64,000 nt of DNA from positions 5,756,346 to 5,820,345 of the forward strand of contig JAVLUZ010000143.1 of the NCBI GenBank assembly GCA_036768485.1, given 5' to 3'. The notes beneath the pieces were generated by a model. It was not told where the DNA came from and made no database searches. It saw only the letters and a list, made by a program, of their open reading frames with translations. This document shows positions 1 through 39,330 of this stretch, in pieces; within the stretch, counting starts at the first letter, position 1; each line of letters opens with the position of its first letter. The position numbers were made by a program, and so were the translations under genes. This DNA is from Mermis nigrescens (lineage: Eukaryota > Nematoda > Enoplea > Mermithida > Mermithidae).

Positions 1-2090
1 ACATATAATGTCGCCGATCTGGTTCAGCCTGAAAAGCATGCTAAATTTTTTAACTATGTCGAGCTGAAATGGTCTCAATATACGGCATGAGCCTTAAAAT
101 AATGCAAAAATCCTTCAATTCGCGCTTTGCTAGAGCGATTCTAAATATTTTCGTAACATCACAAATTTCGATCGATTTTTGCCTAGGGACCGAGAAAGAG
201 TGAATGCTGGCTGATTCATGGAAAATGGCGGAACCAGAAAGGGGAAAATGTCGCGCGGCCCTGGACAGCAACGCTCGTACATACATACAACGTGTTAATG
301 AAGGAGTGGGGAGTTCACTATGCGTTATTCAATGTCAATAAATTTTTTTCAGAGATTTTTTCATGCTTTTATGTTATAGCCATCAAAAATGACAAAAATA
401 TACCGTTTCTAGATACGAAAGGTATTTGAGAAGTAAAAATGGTTTTTTTGACCTCTCAGTTCATTATCTGGCACCGACCCCTACAAAACGCGATTTAATT
501 GAGCACTTACGATTGCGCAGCATGTCCACTTAGGGCGGTCAGCCTGCAGAGGGGTCAACTTGGAGAGCTTAACTGTGCTGAAATAGCCTAGGAAATTAAT
601 ACAATAGACTAATTCACAGTTTATAAATTTAACAGCTTGCGGGGATGCGATTTTCAACCATTTTGTCTGAAATCTTCCTTAATCAGGCAAATTTTATCAT
701 TTTAACTTCTGGGTGTCAAAACATACTACATGTGGTTGAGTTTGTGACTGGGAGTCCGTCTGAGTCCCGCAGAAGAACAAAAGGCAAAATTTTACGAAGA
801 AAATTTGCAAAAAGGAACACAAATTGAAAATTTTTTGCAAGAGTGTTTGAAATCGATCATAAATCGTCGATTGTACGCTAACATCTACGAGTATACTAGC
901 TTTTAGTCATTCAACTCAAAATCTGGTTGACTTTTCTGCCTGACCAAGCGGTAAACCGATTTTCAGATCAACCATGTTCGTAATTTTTCAATGCATTTGG
1001 TCTTATGCATGTAGTGAGGAGAGAACATTGTGCATAGAATATGTTTGAGGGCCTACCTGCGGTTGTGTCTTCTTCACTAATCAGGGGGCTTTGTCGGTCG
1101 CAAGACCCAAATGAAAAAACCAGAAATTTTCTGGGGAAAATAAGGACAAAATGAAAGCCCAAAATGGATGAAGATCTAAAATTTTCTGCAATAGTGTTTA
1201 AAATTAAATTACAAACTGTGGAGTAACGTACTTTTTACGCTACTTTTACGAGGCTATTTTGGTTCAAAAAGCGCTCCTGGCACATTATATATATGAGCAG
1301 CAACCAAATCCTGAGCGCTCCCGATAGTGCAAAATCGCCAAAGAAAGTACATCACCGAAAATTCAATTTTGAAGGGTCGTCTATTGATTCTGAGGGGTCT
1401 TCCAGATTTTAGGGGAGAGTTCAGACTATACACAAGGGCAGCAGCCGACTTCTGGGGGACTGGGTGGCGTAAAACTGGCATAAATCCCAAAAACGTGCTA
1501 CAAATTCAATTCAGGAGTTTGAGGGATGTAAAACTGGCTAAAATGCCGAAAAAACTTGCCAAAAATTCATTTTTCTGTGATTATTGGGAGGGGTTTGCTG
1601 AATTCTTGGGGCGTCTCCTCACGTTCACATGTGGTCTTATATCCCAAGCCCATGTTTGTGGCTGGCCCTCAGACCGGCCATGTTGTGCATGTATGATCTT
1701 TAGCATCTTTTGACTACTAAACTAGATATAATGCATCATATTGGTGCATAACTACTGCACGCTTTCAGTTTACGTCCAGTAAAAACTCAAGAAGACAAGC
1801 GTAGTATGAATGATGAATCGGCGCGAAACTCCTAAAAATTTTGAATTTTCATAAATAGAATTTTCTAAAAGCAACCTGATATTCATACTTCGCCACAAAA
1901 TATCTTGCACGACCTGTAAATATGTATATCGCATCGTACATAAAATTATATACATTTGTTTGAAGAATTAAAAAAGTCATTTAGATAAGGAATCACTTAG
2001 ACGCTGATATGTGGGTAGAAATCGTTATAAATGCAGGAAGATAGCGAATATTCGACAAATATATTATTGCTGCTGTGACAGGCATATCAG
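1..2090. other. intergenic sequence, no gene recognised
   Basis: AT-rich sequence with only short open frames (under 130 codons) that resemble no protein I recognise and have no supporting splice structure. Parts of 1240-1700 are G-rich blocks of the kind seen in the MITE families of this window (for example CCCATGTTTGTGG near 1648), so this is probably old transposon debris. I see no promoter or RNA gene. Confidence 0.5.
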
Positions 2091-2350
2091 CAAACCTGGG
2101 GTGGGAGGGGGATTTGGGTGGTATGCAACCCCAGAAACCAAAACACCCCTCCAGAATCCAAAATACCCCCCAGTATTCAATTTTTGAAATTTTTTTTGTT
2201 TTTTTCGCAATTTTTTGATGCCAATTGACAGTGCTCGATGAGAAACGTTGAAAAATTGTGTTTTTTCGCCATATCACCATTTTTAAGGCTATTTTTTGAC
2301 CTTTGAAAAAAAATCTTGCACCCCCAGAATTTTGGTGCCGTCCACCTATG
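2091..2350 (-). mobile_element. MITE, family F1 (CATACGTGGGC-type ends), old copy
   Basis: About 260 bases beginning CAAACCTGGGGTGGG and ending CCACCTATG. The interior matches other F1 copies in the window: CCCCAGAA blocks, a TTCGCAATTTTTTGATGCCAA motif and a GTGCTCGATGAGAAACGT motif. Flanking octamers CATATCAG (2083-2090) and CACATGAG (2351-2358) agree at 6 of 8 positions, which fits a decayed target duplication. No coding capacity. Confidence 0.7.
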
Positions 2351-2696
2351 CACATGAGGCTCTCGGAGGCGGTTTTAGGACGTCGACTATAGATGGGCGG
2401 CACAAATCGCTAAAAAGTGCCAAAAATGGGGTCTAACAGATTTTACGGATGATTTTTTGACTTCTGGGCAACCTCCTACGCTCACGCCCATCTCACCTCT
2501 CACCCAGCATCGACGTGCTCCATGCACTGCGCACTGATCGGGCCTGGATTAAGTGCACGACTGCATGCACGCTTGAATCGAGCGCTATGTAGTCACTGTA
2601 TTTTAGAGCGAAATGTTATCGCGTGATAATTCAAAATTTGTGTTGCATCGGATTGAAGCTAATCAGCCGCTTCGAAATCAATATTAATAGCCTGCA
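2351..2696. other. intergenic, nothing recognised
   Basis: No gene, RNA or repeat boundary recognised. The stretch leads into the AAT microsatellite. Confidence 0.4.
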
Positions 2697-2705
2697 ATAA
2701 TAATG

Positions 2706-2768
<63 letters not shown>
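2697..2768. repeat. (AAT)n microsatellite
   Basis: About 24 almost uninterrupted AAT/TAA/ATA triplets, starting TAATAATGATAATAATAAT. A simple tandem repeat with no coding relevance. Confidence 0.95.
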
Positions 2769-2770
<2 letters not shown>

Positions 2771-4295
2771 AATATATATTAATATTAATAAATGTAATAA
2801 GTACCTAACTATAAACCTCTATATGTTTAAATTTATTCCTTGTTCTTTAGACCAATAATCCATAGATATGTTCAAAGAACTGCACTGTATATGGCCATTT
2901 ATCACAGTATGTTTTGGATCATTTGCAACTTACTATGCTGATTGTTTGATGAAATCCGTAGCGTGAGGTATACAATTTTCAATATTTGTTTTCGGTAATT
3001 TTATTATCTAATAAAAATATTAAACTTATTTGGATTTGTTAGCTAGTCCTTAGCATGCCGTGCGTTTACAGAGATCTCAAAATTCTGGTTGCATTCGAGG
3101 AGAAAGTCTAGCGAATTCTACTGACATTCCACTAAAAATTTTTTTATTCCTCGATAGATTCTGCTAGATATCTTTGATTTAAAAGATTAAAGTTAACACA
3201 ATTACGGCTTAATTAGTCAAAAGGAGCTGCTCGAAAATCAGAAGGGCACAGTATTTCACTTATTTGAGGTGATTTCAATGATTTTTATGAAAATTTAAAC
3301 TTTTGAAAACTGCCTAATTTTACGAGTACCTACACTATTTCTTAAAGGATATTTTCACTTTCTTCCAGTGATGGTGGAACTCCTTTCTGCTAACTATAAT
3401 CTAAGTTTTAACAATTACATCACTTCGCTCGAAAAACCAATTTCCTCATTACTGCAAAATACCCGATTTTATTATCGATCGAACTGGATAAGCAAAGGAA
3501 AAATCGAGTGCTGAAGTTTTCCTTGCGTATTCATGCACTACTGAGGTTAAGAAACGAAATTGGTAGCTACCTACATGTTTAACATGCCTGAAAAGAATAG
3601 ATAATTAAGCGCGTGAGTGTTACGATCAGAATTATAATGTTTCATTTGTTCGAGAGCTTTTGAAGAAATTTAAAGTGGCTACAAAAGTGTCTTCAACAAG
3701 TCGCACTATTGCAAGAACTTTAAACTATTTTTGTTGCCTTATCCTTGCGGACAAATTAAAAAGAAAACCGCAAGATTATGAGGTACTATAGGTACTTAAA
3801 TTGGATGCGGTAAGGCTTTATTGCCAAGGAAAATGTACAATTGTCTACCTAAACACTGCATATGCTATGCTTCTACTGTCATACTAAACTAATAACATAT
3901 TCTGTAATTTATGTAAATACGTACTACTATAATCATTATGTAAACCTAGCACCTCATGCATATACATATACAGTTTAGGATCACCTATACAGAGTCTTCT
4001 GGCGTGCCAAGCGATTCAGGTTTTGGGTGTTACAGTAATAAGTGATATGGTTTGCCGAGCGCATTCATCCATTAGGTTTAAAAAATTAGCCAATATCGTA
4101 GATGTATATGTACTGTTTAAGTACTCAATTGTTTTGTTTTCCTAAAACCCCTCTGCATTAAATCAAGTGCCTCTCTTTATTCAAATAATCTTATAAGATA
4201 ATTACTGTAGCCTGCAGGCTTGACAGTTTTCCTTCCATTTTAGCAGTTTCATAATTTTTTTGGAAGTTTTTGACTCCTACGCTTAATCACAGTGT
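2769..4295. other. intergenic, nothing recognised
   Basis: Unique-looking AT-rich DNA without an open frame of useful length, splice-supported coding stretch or RNA gene that I can identify. It looks less repeat-laden than most of the window. Confidence 0.4.
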
Positions 4296-4723
4296 CATAG
4301 GCGTAGCCAGGATTTTCGCCAGGGGGAAGAATTCCAAAGAATTTTTTCGTCTAAAAAACGCGTAAAAACGCGCGGGGCCGTTAAATAACGTGTTAGGCTT
4401 TGGTTTTTCAGTTTTTCTTGGCTTTTCACATCATCCTGCACGATTTAAGCCATTAAAAAATTAAATTTTCTTAAAAATGTTTTCATGTTTTTGACGGAAA
4501 AAATGCTTCTTATGCGCGCGAAGCGCTAATTTTTTGATTTTCCACCAATAAAACGGTAGAAACTGCCAAATAATAGAATAAACCGGCGCGAAGCACCGAA
4601 TTTTTCGATTTTTCATCGCAAAACAGCATCACGCAACCATATTGCTCACTTTTTGAAAATGTAAAAATTTTCCCCAGGTGGGGGAGAGAGAATCCCCCCC
4701 TTCCCCCACTGGCTACGCCAGTG
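4296..4723. mobile_element. hAT-like MITE with perfect 8-base TSD (CATAGGCGTAGCCAGG ends)
   Basis: The 428-base element starts CATAGGCGTAGCCAGG and ends CTGGCTACGCCAGTG, so its termini are inverted repeats. It is flanked by identical octamers CACAGTGT at 4288-4295 and 4724-4731. Terminal inverted repeats plus an 8-base TSD are the hAT signature. The interior holds copies of the GCGCGAAGC hairpin core near 4516 and 4587. There is no open frame, so it depends on a transposase encoded elsewhere. Confidence 0.88.
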
Positions 4724-4829
4724 CACAGTGTGTCAGTTTTTTAAGGGGCCCGTGGCAGTTATTTTTTGGGCCGCTTCCATATACTTTGTTTAGGGGATGG
4801 CTTGCAGTTTTTCTCATGAATTGTGGCAG

Positions 4830-5050
4830 TAAATTTTGACCCGGCAACCAACGTTTTTTTCCACTTTTTGGTCTATTTGTCAACTAAAATTTTGGGGAAT
4901 GGAAAAAAATTTTGGGCTTGGTTGGCATTTGTGGAAAATTCTTGTAATGTTAGAATTCGTTTTAGAGAGTTAAAACTTCAAAAATTTGGAGTTTTTGAAG
5001 AATATGGTGTGAACCGATTTTGCGCCATTCCAGGTTTTTTCCGCGCCTGA
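4830..5050 (+). repeat. dispersed repeat shared with 40226-40350 and 9437-9557
   Basis: The stretch around TTGGTCTATTTGTCAA to GAGAGTTAAAACTTC recurs in direct orientation at 40226-40350. Its right end, from AAGAATATGGTGTGAACC to GCGCCATTCC, recurs inverted at 9509-9540. The 75-codon open frame is repeat-derived and does not resemble a known protein. Confidence 0.75.
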
Positions 5051-5830
5051 ATATCACCTCGACTGCTTATTTTCACCCATCTCCTATGGTTCTCCTATCG
5101 CGGTTCGCTAGTTCCCAAAATCACACATGACGAAATCAGGCCCGTATCCAGGATTTTGTTTCGTTCAAGGGAGGGGGCACGACCGAAATTTTATTAAATC
5201 GCAAGGGGGACTAAAGGATGAATTTTGCTTTGCCGATTTTGCTACCCGAATGCCTTAGATACGGTGAGAATCCAATGGAAACCATCTCATTTTGGGCTGA
5301 TTGGGTCTGGAGTGGCGCGCTCAAGTGCCACTCAGCGGGGTACGGCCGGGGCAGAGCCCTAGAAAATTTTTAGAAAGAGCACTTCAATTTTGGATCGTAA
5401 TGTTAAAATTTTTACAAAAACAGCCGAATCACGGCTGTGAATTCCCCGTAAAAGTGGTCAAAGTTCATCAGCCAATCCATAATCATCGTCAACAAATTGC
5501 TGTCATTCTTGCTTCTTGAACAACTCCTTTTCTATATCAAACCTGTGAAGATTAGGAGAAATATAGATGTAAAATACGCTTTAGATTGTATAAAAACTAA
5601 AAATTGAGTGTTTAAACCGCGCGCTTGGGACCAAATAGACTGTAATTATAATTTAAAAATTCTGTGAAAATTTTCTGATTTCGAAAATTTGGCTAAACTT
5701 TACTTTATGGTATGAACGGAAAACTTGCAGTTGTACGTGGAAAGGAACGATATTGATTGAAATGAGGAGGACATGCAAAAAGAAAGTGCGGAAAAAAATT
5801 TTATGAAAAACGGACCAATATTGGTGAAGA
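5051..5830. other. intergenic with transposon fragments
   Basis: One end of an F3 element (CAGGCCCGTATCCAGG) lies at about 5148, but no partner end was found nearby. The block 5495-5645 (CATTCTTGCTTC to ACTGTAATTATAA) resembles 10490-10640 in direct orientation, so it is also a diverged dispersed repeat. No gene recognised. Confidence 0.5.
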
Positions 5831-6155
5831 TAGAGTTACTCAGGATATAGCTACATTAAAGTGAGGTATTTTACAGTTTACCAAAAATGTTCCGAATTTG
5901 GGCTGAAAACATATGTATCTGACATTTTCAAGGTCGCTGATCACGAAAAAATAACTTTTATTGCACGGAAAAAAAATTTAGTTCGAAAATTTTCAAATTT
6001 GAAAAAAAAACAATTTTTTGCATGTTCTTTCTGTCTAGATATGTGAAAATTCAAGTTTCTGCTTAAATGACGCTTAGGCTTAGGCTTAGTTTATCTGAGA
6101 AGGTGTTTTCGGCTGCTTAGGTCGAGGTCGCTCCCGCTTAGGTCGAGGTATAGAT
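5831..6155 (+). repeat. left arm of a diverged palindrome, interrupted at its centre
   Basis: This arm is a diverged inverted copy of 8982-9420. Matching landmarks include CATTTTCAAGGTCGC followed by a GATxAC block and a TGCxCGGAA block. The arm ends in short repeats around GCTTAGGTCGAGGTATAGAT. The two arms flank the element at 6156-8973, so the host was a fold-back sequence and the transposon landed at its apex. Confidence 0.65.
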
Positions 6156-6167
6156 TAGGGATCGGAC

Positions 6168-6267
6168 GAGGCCTCGGCCTCGGCCTCGGCCTCGGTAATC
6201 CTCGGTCTTTTTTGAGATCCCTCGGCCTCGGCCGAGGGTCAGGTGAAAAATGACCGAGGACCGAGGG
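6168..6267. repeat. CCTCGG hexamer array, left subterminal
   Basis: Tandem CCTCGG units followed by inverted CCGAGG units, immediately inside the left terminus of the 6156-8973 element. Repeated short sites next to a terminus are where transposases bind in several DNA transposons, so a binding-site role is an inference. Confidence 0.85.
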
Positions 6268-6436
6268 TTTTTTAATTTTGCATTTTTTGAGTGATGCCGA
6301 AATAGCACAAATACAGCAAAAAAACGCATGTGCTACAAAAGACCCATTGCCTCAAATGTTATGCCAAGTCAATGCTGTAATATGCCAGCCTATAGACGGC
6401 AGAGACAAGACGCATATGCTGATTGAAGGATTGTGT

Positions 6437-6612
6437 CTCAACAGCCCCACCAGTCCCAACAGCCCCACCAGTCCCAACAGCCCCACCATCCCAACAGCCC
6501 CACCAATAATCCCAACAGCCCCACCAATCCCAACAGCCCCACCAATAATCCCAACAGCCCCACCAGTCCCAAGAGCCCCACCAATCCCGAGCCCCACCAA
6601 TCCCAGCAGTTC
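6437..6612 (+). repeat. 15-base minisatellite CCCAACAGCCCCACC, left block
   Basis: About ten copies of a unit close to CAGCCCCACCAGTCCCAA, starting TCTCAACAGCCCCACC. The repeat-encoded peptides rich in Ser-Pro-Thr in three frames are by-products of the repeat, not evidence for a protein. An inverted copy lies at 7351-7526. Confidence 0.9.
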
Positions 6613-7350
6613 CACCGTTCCAGCAGTCCAACCGTTCAACAGTCACACTGTCCCAACCACACATAAGCGTGGGGGGAGGGATGTTTAGAGTTTAGCCCTC
6701 TCTCAACCCGAAATTCTGGAAATCCCCCCAAATTATGGTAGACCCCCAGAATTCTATTTTAAGCACATTTCTCGGTCACTTTACCCCACCAGACCCACAG
6801 AATTTGTCCGCTGCCAATGTTGGTTCCAACTGCCCCACTGTTATAATCATAGATGCACAGCACGACCGGTCTGGAGAAGGAGTTTTGAGCCAAAAATGAC
6901 CTCAAAACTAGTATGAATGTTAAAATAGCGTAAAAACTACTTAATCCACATTTTTTGGCTATTTTAAAGCAGATTAGCGTGAAAGTTTTGATTTTCATTT
7001 AATTTTAACGCTTATCTTTCCTTTTTTCACTAGAACGTTTTTCATTTTTTTCTGGCAGTCTAGATTAGGCAATAATGAGCAGGAATCTAATCTTGCAAGA
7101 TGGCTCGAATGAGGCAAAATCACGGATTGCGCAAAAATGCTGAAGCTTCAATTCTAGCGGGTCTACCAGTTTCTCAGGTAGAGTTATTCTGAAAATGTAA
7201 ACCTGCACGCTCTTGTATAGTCCTGATGAAATATACGAAGTCGAAAAATAGTCAAAAAAATATCTTGATCAAACGGAGCCCGTATAAATTCTATAAATTC
7301 TATGTTTCAAAAGTACATTCGTCAAATGCACTTCTCGTATAATAGCGATT

Positions 7351-7526
7351 GCGTGGGGCTGCTGGGAGTACTGGTGGGGGACGGTGGGGCTGTTGGAATG
7401 GTGGGGCTGTTGGGATTGGTGGGGCTGTCGGGATTGGTGGGGCTGTTGGGATTATTGGTGGGGGCTGTTGGGACGGTGGGGCTGTTGGGACGGTGGGGCT
7501 GTTGGGACTGGTGGGGCTGTTGAGAC
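7351..7526 (-). repeat. 15-base minisatellite, right inverted block
   Basis: Same unit in reverse orientation (GGTGGGGCTGTTGGGA), ending GGTGGGGCTGTTGAGACA. That end is the reverse complement of the outer edge of the left block, so the two arrays are arms of an inverted repeat about 740 bases apart. Confidence 0.9.
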
Positions 7527-8855
7527 ATCACCGATTAAAGTAGGTACATTATGTGGGCGTTTTCCGTGTCCATGCATGCAAAACCTACTTAATTTCTTGA
7601 GCCCAAGTTGGGCATGGGTAGAAAATTCAAATGCGCATGATGTGAATAAAAGTTGCAGTTTAAATTTATATAATGGTCACAGAAGTGATTGCATTATAAA
7701 AAAAGCGTCGCTAACAGATAATTTCATGTTTAAATTTGTTTACAATAAAGAATAAGAAGAATTCGGCACAAATAACATAATGTTACTAAAGAGCTGAATA
7801 ATGGAATATGCCTAGACCGTATGCGCGATATATTGTGACAATAGGAAATATTAACAGACTCGCTTATTTAACATTTTACGGTTGATTATATTAAATTACA
7901 TTTACTTTGTGATTCAGTCGCACTTTAGAAGCAATATATTTCTAGGTTTCTAATTCAATTCTTTGCACATATTGCATAACTGCAGTGTTAATTTTCCATT
8001 TTATATTAGGGGATTCGGGTACCGGGTAGTAAAATTATTTTATTCCCGGGTACCCGGATATACCAGGTACTACCCGCGTGCACCTCTACTAAGAATCATC
8101 TTAAACGGCGCAAAGTGCCAAAAAATTGACATTTTTTCTCTTGAAATACAATTTCTGCCATTATAAAGATATGTAGAACACACAAAATAGTGATAGCGAA
8201 AACGAGCTGAATGATTAAGACGATTAGCAATTTGTCACTTCTGTGCTTGTCATTTGCATACGTACCATAGTTTCACAAGATCGAAAGTTCAGGGGGTTAA
8301 ATCCCAAAATTTAGGACCACTTAATTTAGAGTCTAGCCTTTTTGCAGGTCAAATATGAAAAATGGCTAAAACATCCTGTATAACATGTTTTAATGTGAAA
8401 AACTGCATTTTTAACAACATTTTATCCCATTCTGACTAGTTTCGTCGCTCTTGAGAGTAAAAAATATAAGAATCCATCGAAAATTTTGGCTTTTCAGATC
8501 ATTTTAAGTTTATTCTAGGTATTTTATGGGTAAACAAAACAGAAGTGTATTAAACAGCGCGAAGCGCCGAAAAAATTTTAATGTATTCGCTGCTTTTGTA
8601 CCCAAATCATTGCAGAAAATGTTTGATAGCTCAAAATCGTCTGACAGTGATTCAAGTCTTGTACCCCGAGGTCGGGGTAATACCCCCTCACCCCCATGGG
8701 AATGTGTGATACCTACCTTTAAATAAAATTAAAATAATAGCTTGTTAGCTTTGAACTATATTACACTAATCAATCCTATTGCTACTGTACCCACATCACA
8801 TGGAGCATATGTGCCCTATATTGTTTGTACTCATACTCATATTATATGTATTACA

Positions 8856-8960
8856 AATCCTCGGTCCCTCGGTCCCTCGGCCCTCGGCCTCGGCCTCGGC
8901 CGAGGCAAGGATTTCAAAGTTCCCTCGGCCTCGGCCTCGGCCGAGGAAAAACAAGACCCT
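8856..8960. repeat. CCTCGG hexamer array, right subterminal
   Basis: Tandem CCTCGG/CCGAGG units inside the right terminus of the 6156-8973 element, the counterpart of the array at 6168-6267. Confidence 0.85.
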
Positions 8961-8981
8961 CGTCCGATCCCTAGTATAGAT

Positions 8982-9420
8982 GCTTAGGTCAACGTATAGA
9001 TGCTTAAGTCGATGTATAGATGCTCAGGTCGATGTATAGATGCTTAAGTCGACCTAAGTTGGGTACATGTTATTCTGCATCCCACTGCTTCAAATGGTTG
9101 GAACTTTAAGATAATCCAAAAATGCTGTTTGAATCGTATTTAAGTAGAAATCTTTAACTGGATGTAAACAATGCTAAATATAGTGAAATAAAAAAAATTT
9201 CTTGAAAATTTCGGCAAAAAATTACAAAAAAATTTTCTTTAATCTTGGATTCCGCACAGTATAACTTAATTTTTTGTAATCTGCGACCTTGAAAATGGCA
9301 GGAAAATATTGTTTAGTAAAAATTGAAAACTTTTGAGAAACTGCTGAATTTCCTTAAAGTGGCTCAAAATGGTGAATGTCGAAGTATGATGTTTGAAGTA
9401 CCGTAACTCTGTGAGTTTTG
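8982..9420 (-). repeat. right arm of the interrupted palindrome
   Basis: Starts with several copies of GTATAGATGCTTAAGTCGA-like units, then runs as a diverged inverted copy of 5831-6155 (landmark CTGCGACCTTGAAAATGGC, reverse of the left-arm CATTTTCAAGGTCGC). Confidence 0.6.
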
Positions 9421-9567
9421 TATGGATTTGGTTTATTATTTTTTTCCGCGTCTTTTAGTGACACAATGTATCGTTTTTGCGCAATTGTATGGCAGTTCTG
9501 CCGGAATGGCGCAAAATCGGTTCACACCATATTCTTCAAAAACTCCTAAAATTTTCTGGGTCTCAAA

Positions 9568-10015
9568 CAGTGTTTTTTTTGGTAAAAGGTCCGTTTGTAC
9601 ATGTACAAAGATGGTCCCTAAAAGTCTTTGTACATTTCGTACACACAAATTTTTTGGTGCTATAATATGGTACAATAGCGATTTTAGTGTGGCAAAAACA
9701 GAGTTGTTCGACCCTTGGTGACGTATTTTAGCAATTTCTAGGTTTCTGAGGGCAAAAATCAGTAATAATCGTCTCAAAACGGCGCGAAGCGCCAAAAAAT
9801 TTGGCATTTTTCCTTTCAGAATGCAATTTCTGAAATTATAAAGATATATAGAACACACAATTGCTCATTTTGGCGCGCAGCGCCGGGAATTTTGCGAATT
9901 TCGAACTTTTTTTGCAGTTTTTGTCTTCCAAAAAATCTTTGTCTATGAACAAAGACGGTCCCTAAAAGTCTTTGTACATCGCGGAAAATCTTTGCCGAAT
10001 ACAAAAAAAACCGTG
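9568..10015 (+). mobile_element. F2 MITE (CAGTGTTTTTTTGTAC ends) with perfect TSD
   Basis: The 448-base element starts CAGTGTTTTTTTTGG and ends ACAAAAAAAACCGTG. Identical octamers GTCTCAAA flank it at 9560-9567 and 10016-10023. The interior has subterminal TTTGTACATGTACAAAGA palindromes near both ends and a GGCGCGAAGCGCC hairpin at about 9780. The sequence to the right (10024-10290) is part of a second F2 copy. No coding potential. Confidence 0.88.
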
Positions 10016-10023
10016 GTCTCAAA

Positions 10024-10290
10024 GAGCAATAATCACTAAGAATCGGCTTAAAACGGCGCGAAACGCCGAAAAATCTGACCTTTTTACTTTTGAAATGCAA
10101 TTTCAGCAATTATAAAGGTATATAGAACACACAGTTACTCATTTCGGCGCGGAGCGGCGAAAATTCCTCGGAATTTAAAATTTTTTTTTACAGTTTTTGC
10201 CTTCCCAAAAATCTTTGTACATGTACAAAGACGGTCCCGAAAAGTCTTTGTACATCGGGAAAAATCTTTACGGAATACAAAAAAATCGTG
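10024..10290 (+). mobile_element. partial F2 MITE, right-hand portion
   Basis: Runs from AATCACTAAGAATCGGC through two GGCGCG hairpins and the TGTACATGTACAAAGACG palindrome to the TACAAAAAAATCGTGG end. It is directly next to the complete F2 copy 9568-10015, so the family inserts into or beside its own copies. Confidence 0.7.
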
Positions 10291-10917
10291 GTCGATATAA
10301 TGCCCTGATTCCAACAAGATTCAAAAATTTAAATTTAAATTCATACATTTTAACAAAAATAATAAACCTAGTGCAAATAGTTTGAATTTTCGAAATCAGG
10401 GCATCGAAAAGAAAGAAACTTTTTTGAACCTCTGTACCATGTAAAATGTATAAGTGCCTAAAACTCATTATCATAGGCATAATATGACTGCCATTCTTGC
10501 TTCAGGTTTGAATCTCATGTTCTGCATAAAACTTGTAAAAAATCGGAGGCATACTTAGATGCAAAATATGCTTTAGGTGTTTAAAGATTGAATGTGGATT
10601 GGTTTAAGCGCGTGTTTGTGACTAGACGAATTGTACTTACTATTGTTAATTTGGGCTTTGCGACTTTTTGCTAAAAAACGATAGGATTGAGTAAAGACTA
10701 CAATTGTTCTTCAATTTCACTTTTGGAAGGGTACATGCTCTCCTATCCCCCGAGAAATAATCAACTTTAATTTCTTGGCTCTTGTTATTGCTGAGCTCTC
10801 CGATAATTTATTTCATTCAAGTTTGCCTATTGTGTGATTTTATCCCGAAACTACTACTGTTTTCGTTTATTTAAGGTTTATATCTTGTATTGCGGTTACA
10901 AGGATTTATTTCATGAT
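10291..10917. other. upstream region of KAT8, nothing firm
   Basis: Includes the diverged repeat 10490-10640. The region should hold the KAT8 promoter and 5' untranslated sequence, but I see no convincing TATA or initiator. A possible 3' splice site (TTTATTTAAG at about 10866-10875) leaves open that the first coding exon recognised here is preceded by another exon. Confidence 0.35.
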
Positions 10918-38417
<27,500 letters not shown>

Positions 38418-38690
38418 TCGCCGCTTTTTGTTCTGTCCCGTTTATAATTATTCAAGCGCTGTTTATTGTGTACATAACATACGTGGTGTGCATGTTGTAC
38501 TCATGTTTTTTTTCTGTAGTCACATTTCTTGTGTCAATATCCTCGAATAATATTTACATGGCAGATAAAGAAGTAACATATTTCTGAATGTATGCATTAG
38601 TGAGTTGAAGAATTTACACCATATGTAGATGGGCGCAGTGGTGGGTTTGGGTTTCCATGAATACGAACGCTTCCCCTCGCAAGATACTAT

Positions 38691-38790
38691 NNNNNNNNNN
38701 NNNNNNNNNNNNNNNNNNNNNNNNNNNNNNNNNNNNNNNNNNNNNNNNNNNNNNNNNNNNNNNNNNNNNNNNNNNNNNNNNNNNNNNNNN
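38691..38790. other. assembly gap (100 N)
   Basis: Exactly 100 undetermined bases, the usual placeholder for a scaffold gap of unknown size. It falls after the KAT8 stop codon and affects no exon. Confidence 0.98.
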
Positions 38791-39054
38791 TGTCGCAAAA
38801 ATCGCATGCACAAGGTAGTGTCGTCATCAGAAACTAACTTGTAGCAAATGACACAGTCACAAGAATTATCATTCGTATCATCAAGTACATCAAAGTTAGA
38901 CCTTCAAGATGACTTAGAACGTAGACTGGTATCCGTGATCTTCGGTGCGCAATTTTTTTTTTACCCATGGTCGTGTAAATCTTTAATAACTTCGATAGTT
39001 AAGCATAGGCGCAAAAAAGGCCTCAATCGCTGAAAAATGCCTTCAACGGCCTCT

Positions 39055-39330
39055 TTACTGAAGGAAGGAAATTTAAATATCAACAGTTATAGCGTATGCT
39101 GATCGTGATATTTCTTGTAGAGCGCGAAATTTTTATACAAAAAGTACATCAAAAACCGCTATTACATGTGTAAATAGGATTTTCTACTTAAAAAACACTG
39201 ATTTTTCAACACAGGCGCTCTATTTTTAACGTTTTTAGACCTCCCAAAAAATGTGGAAAAAGGTCAGAAAGAGTGGAAAAAAATTTTGGGTCTGGTCTAT
39301 AATGTCAACCAAATTGCTGGGGAAAAACGG
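39055..39330 (+). repeat. direct repeat, copy 1
   Basis: About 235 bases from GAAGGAAGGAAATTTAAAT to AATTGCTGGGGAAAAACGG, estimated about 85% alike to 40622-40886. Shared motifs include CGCTATTACAT, GGATTTTCTACTTAAAAA and GAAATTTTGGGT-type blocks. Function unknown. Confidence 0.8.

Larger units (their letters stand above)
6156..8973. mobile_element. 2.8 kb TIR element with CCTCGG subterminal arrays (family F8)
   Basis: Starts TAGGGATCGGACGAGG and ends CGTCCGATCCCTA, a terminal inverted repeat of about 13 bases. Identical octamers GTATAGAT flank it at 6148-6155 and 8974-8981. Just inside each end is an array of CCTCGG/CCGAGG hexamers (6168-6267 and 8856-8960). Further inside are two inverted minisatellite blocks (6437-6612 and 7351-7526). 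The remainder has only short open frames, none transposase-like. An 8-base TSD and TIRs suggest a non-autonomous hAT-like element. Confidence 0.85.

Noticed and set aside
4712..4723. Rho-independent terminator reading of the GC-rich hairpins followed by T runs
   Set aside because: The hairpins are repeat components in an animal genome, where such terminators do not apply.
6278..6688. Ser-Pro-Thr or Gly-Trp rich open frames on both strands
   Set aside because: They are translations of the 15-base minisatellite in several frames at once; there is no start context, splice structure or protein similarity.
9436..9858. 140-codon open frame on the minus strand
   Set aside because: It runs across an F2 MITE boundary and its target duplication, so it is a mosaic of repeat sequence.
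38520..38844. Open frames running through the N gap
   Set aside because: They contain 34 undetermined residues and exist only because Ns do not create stops.
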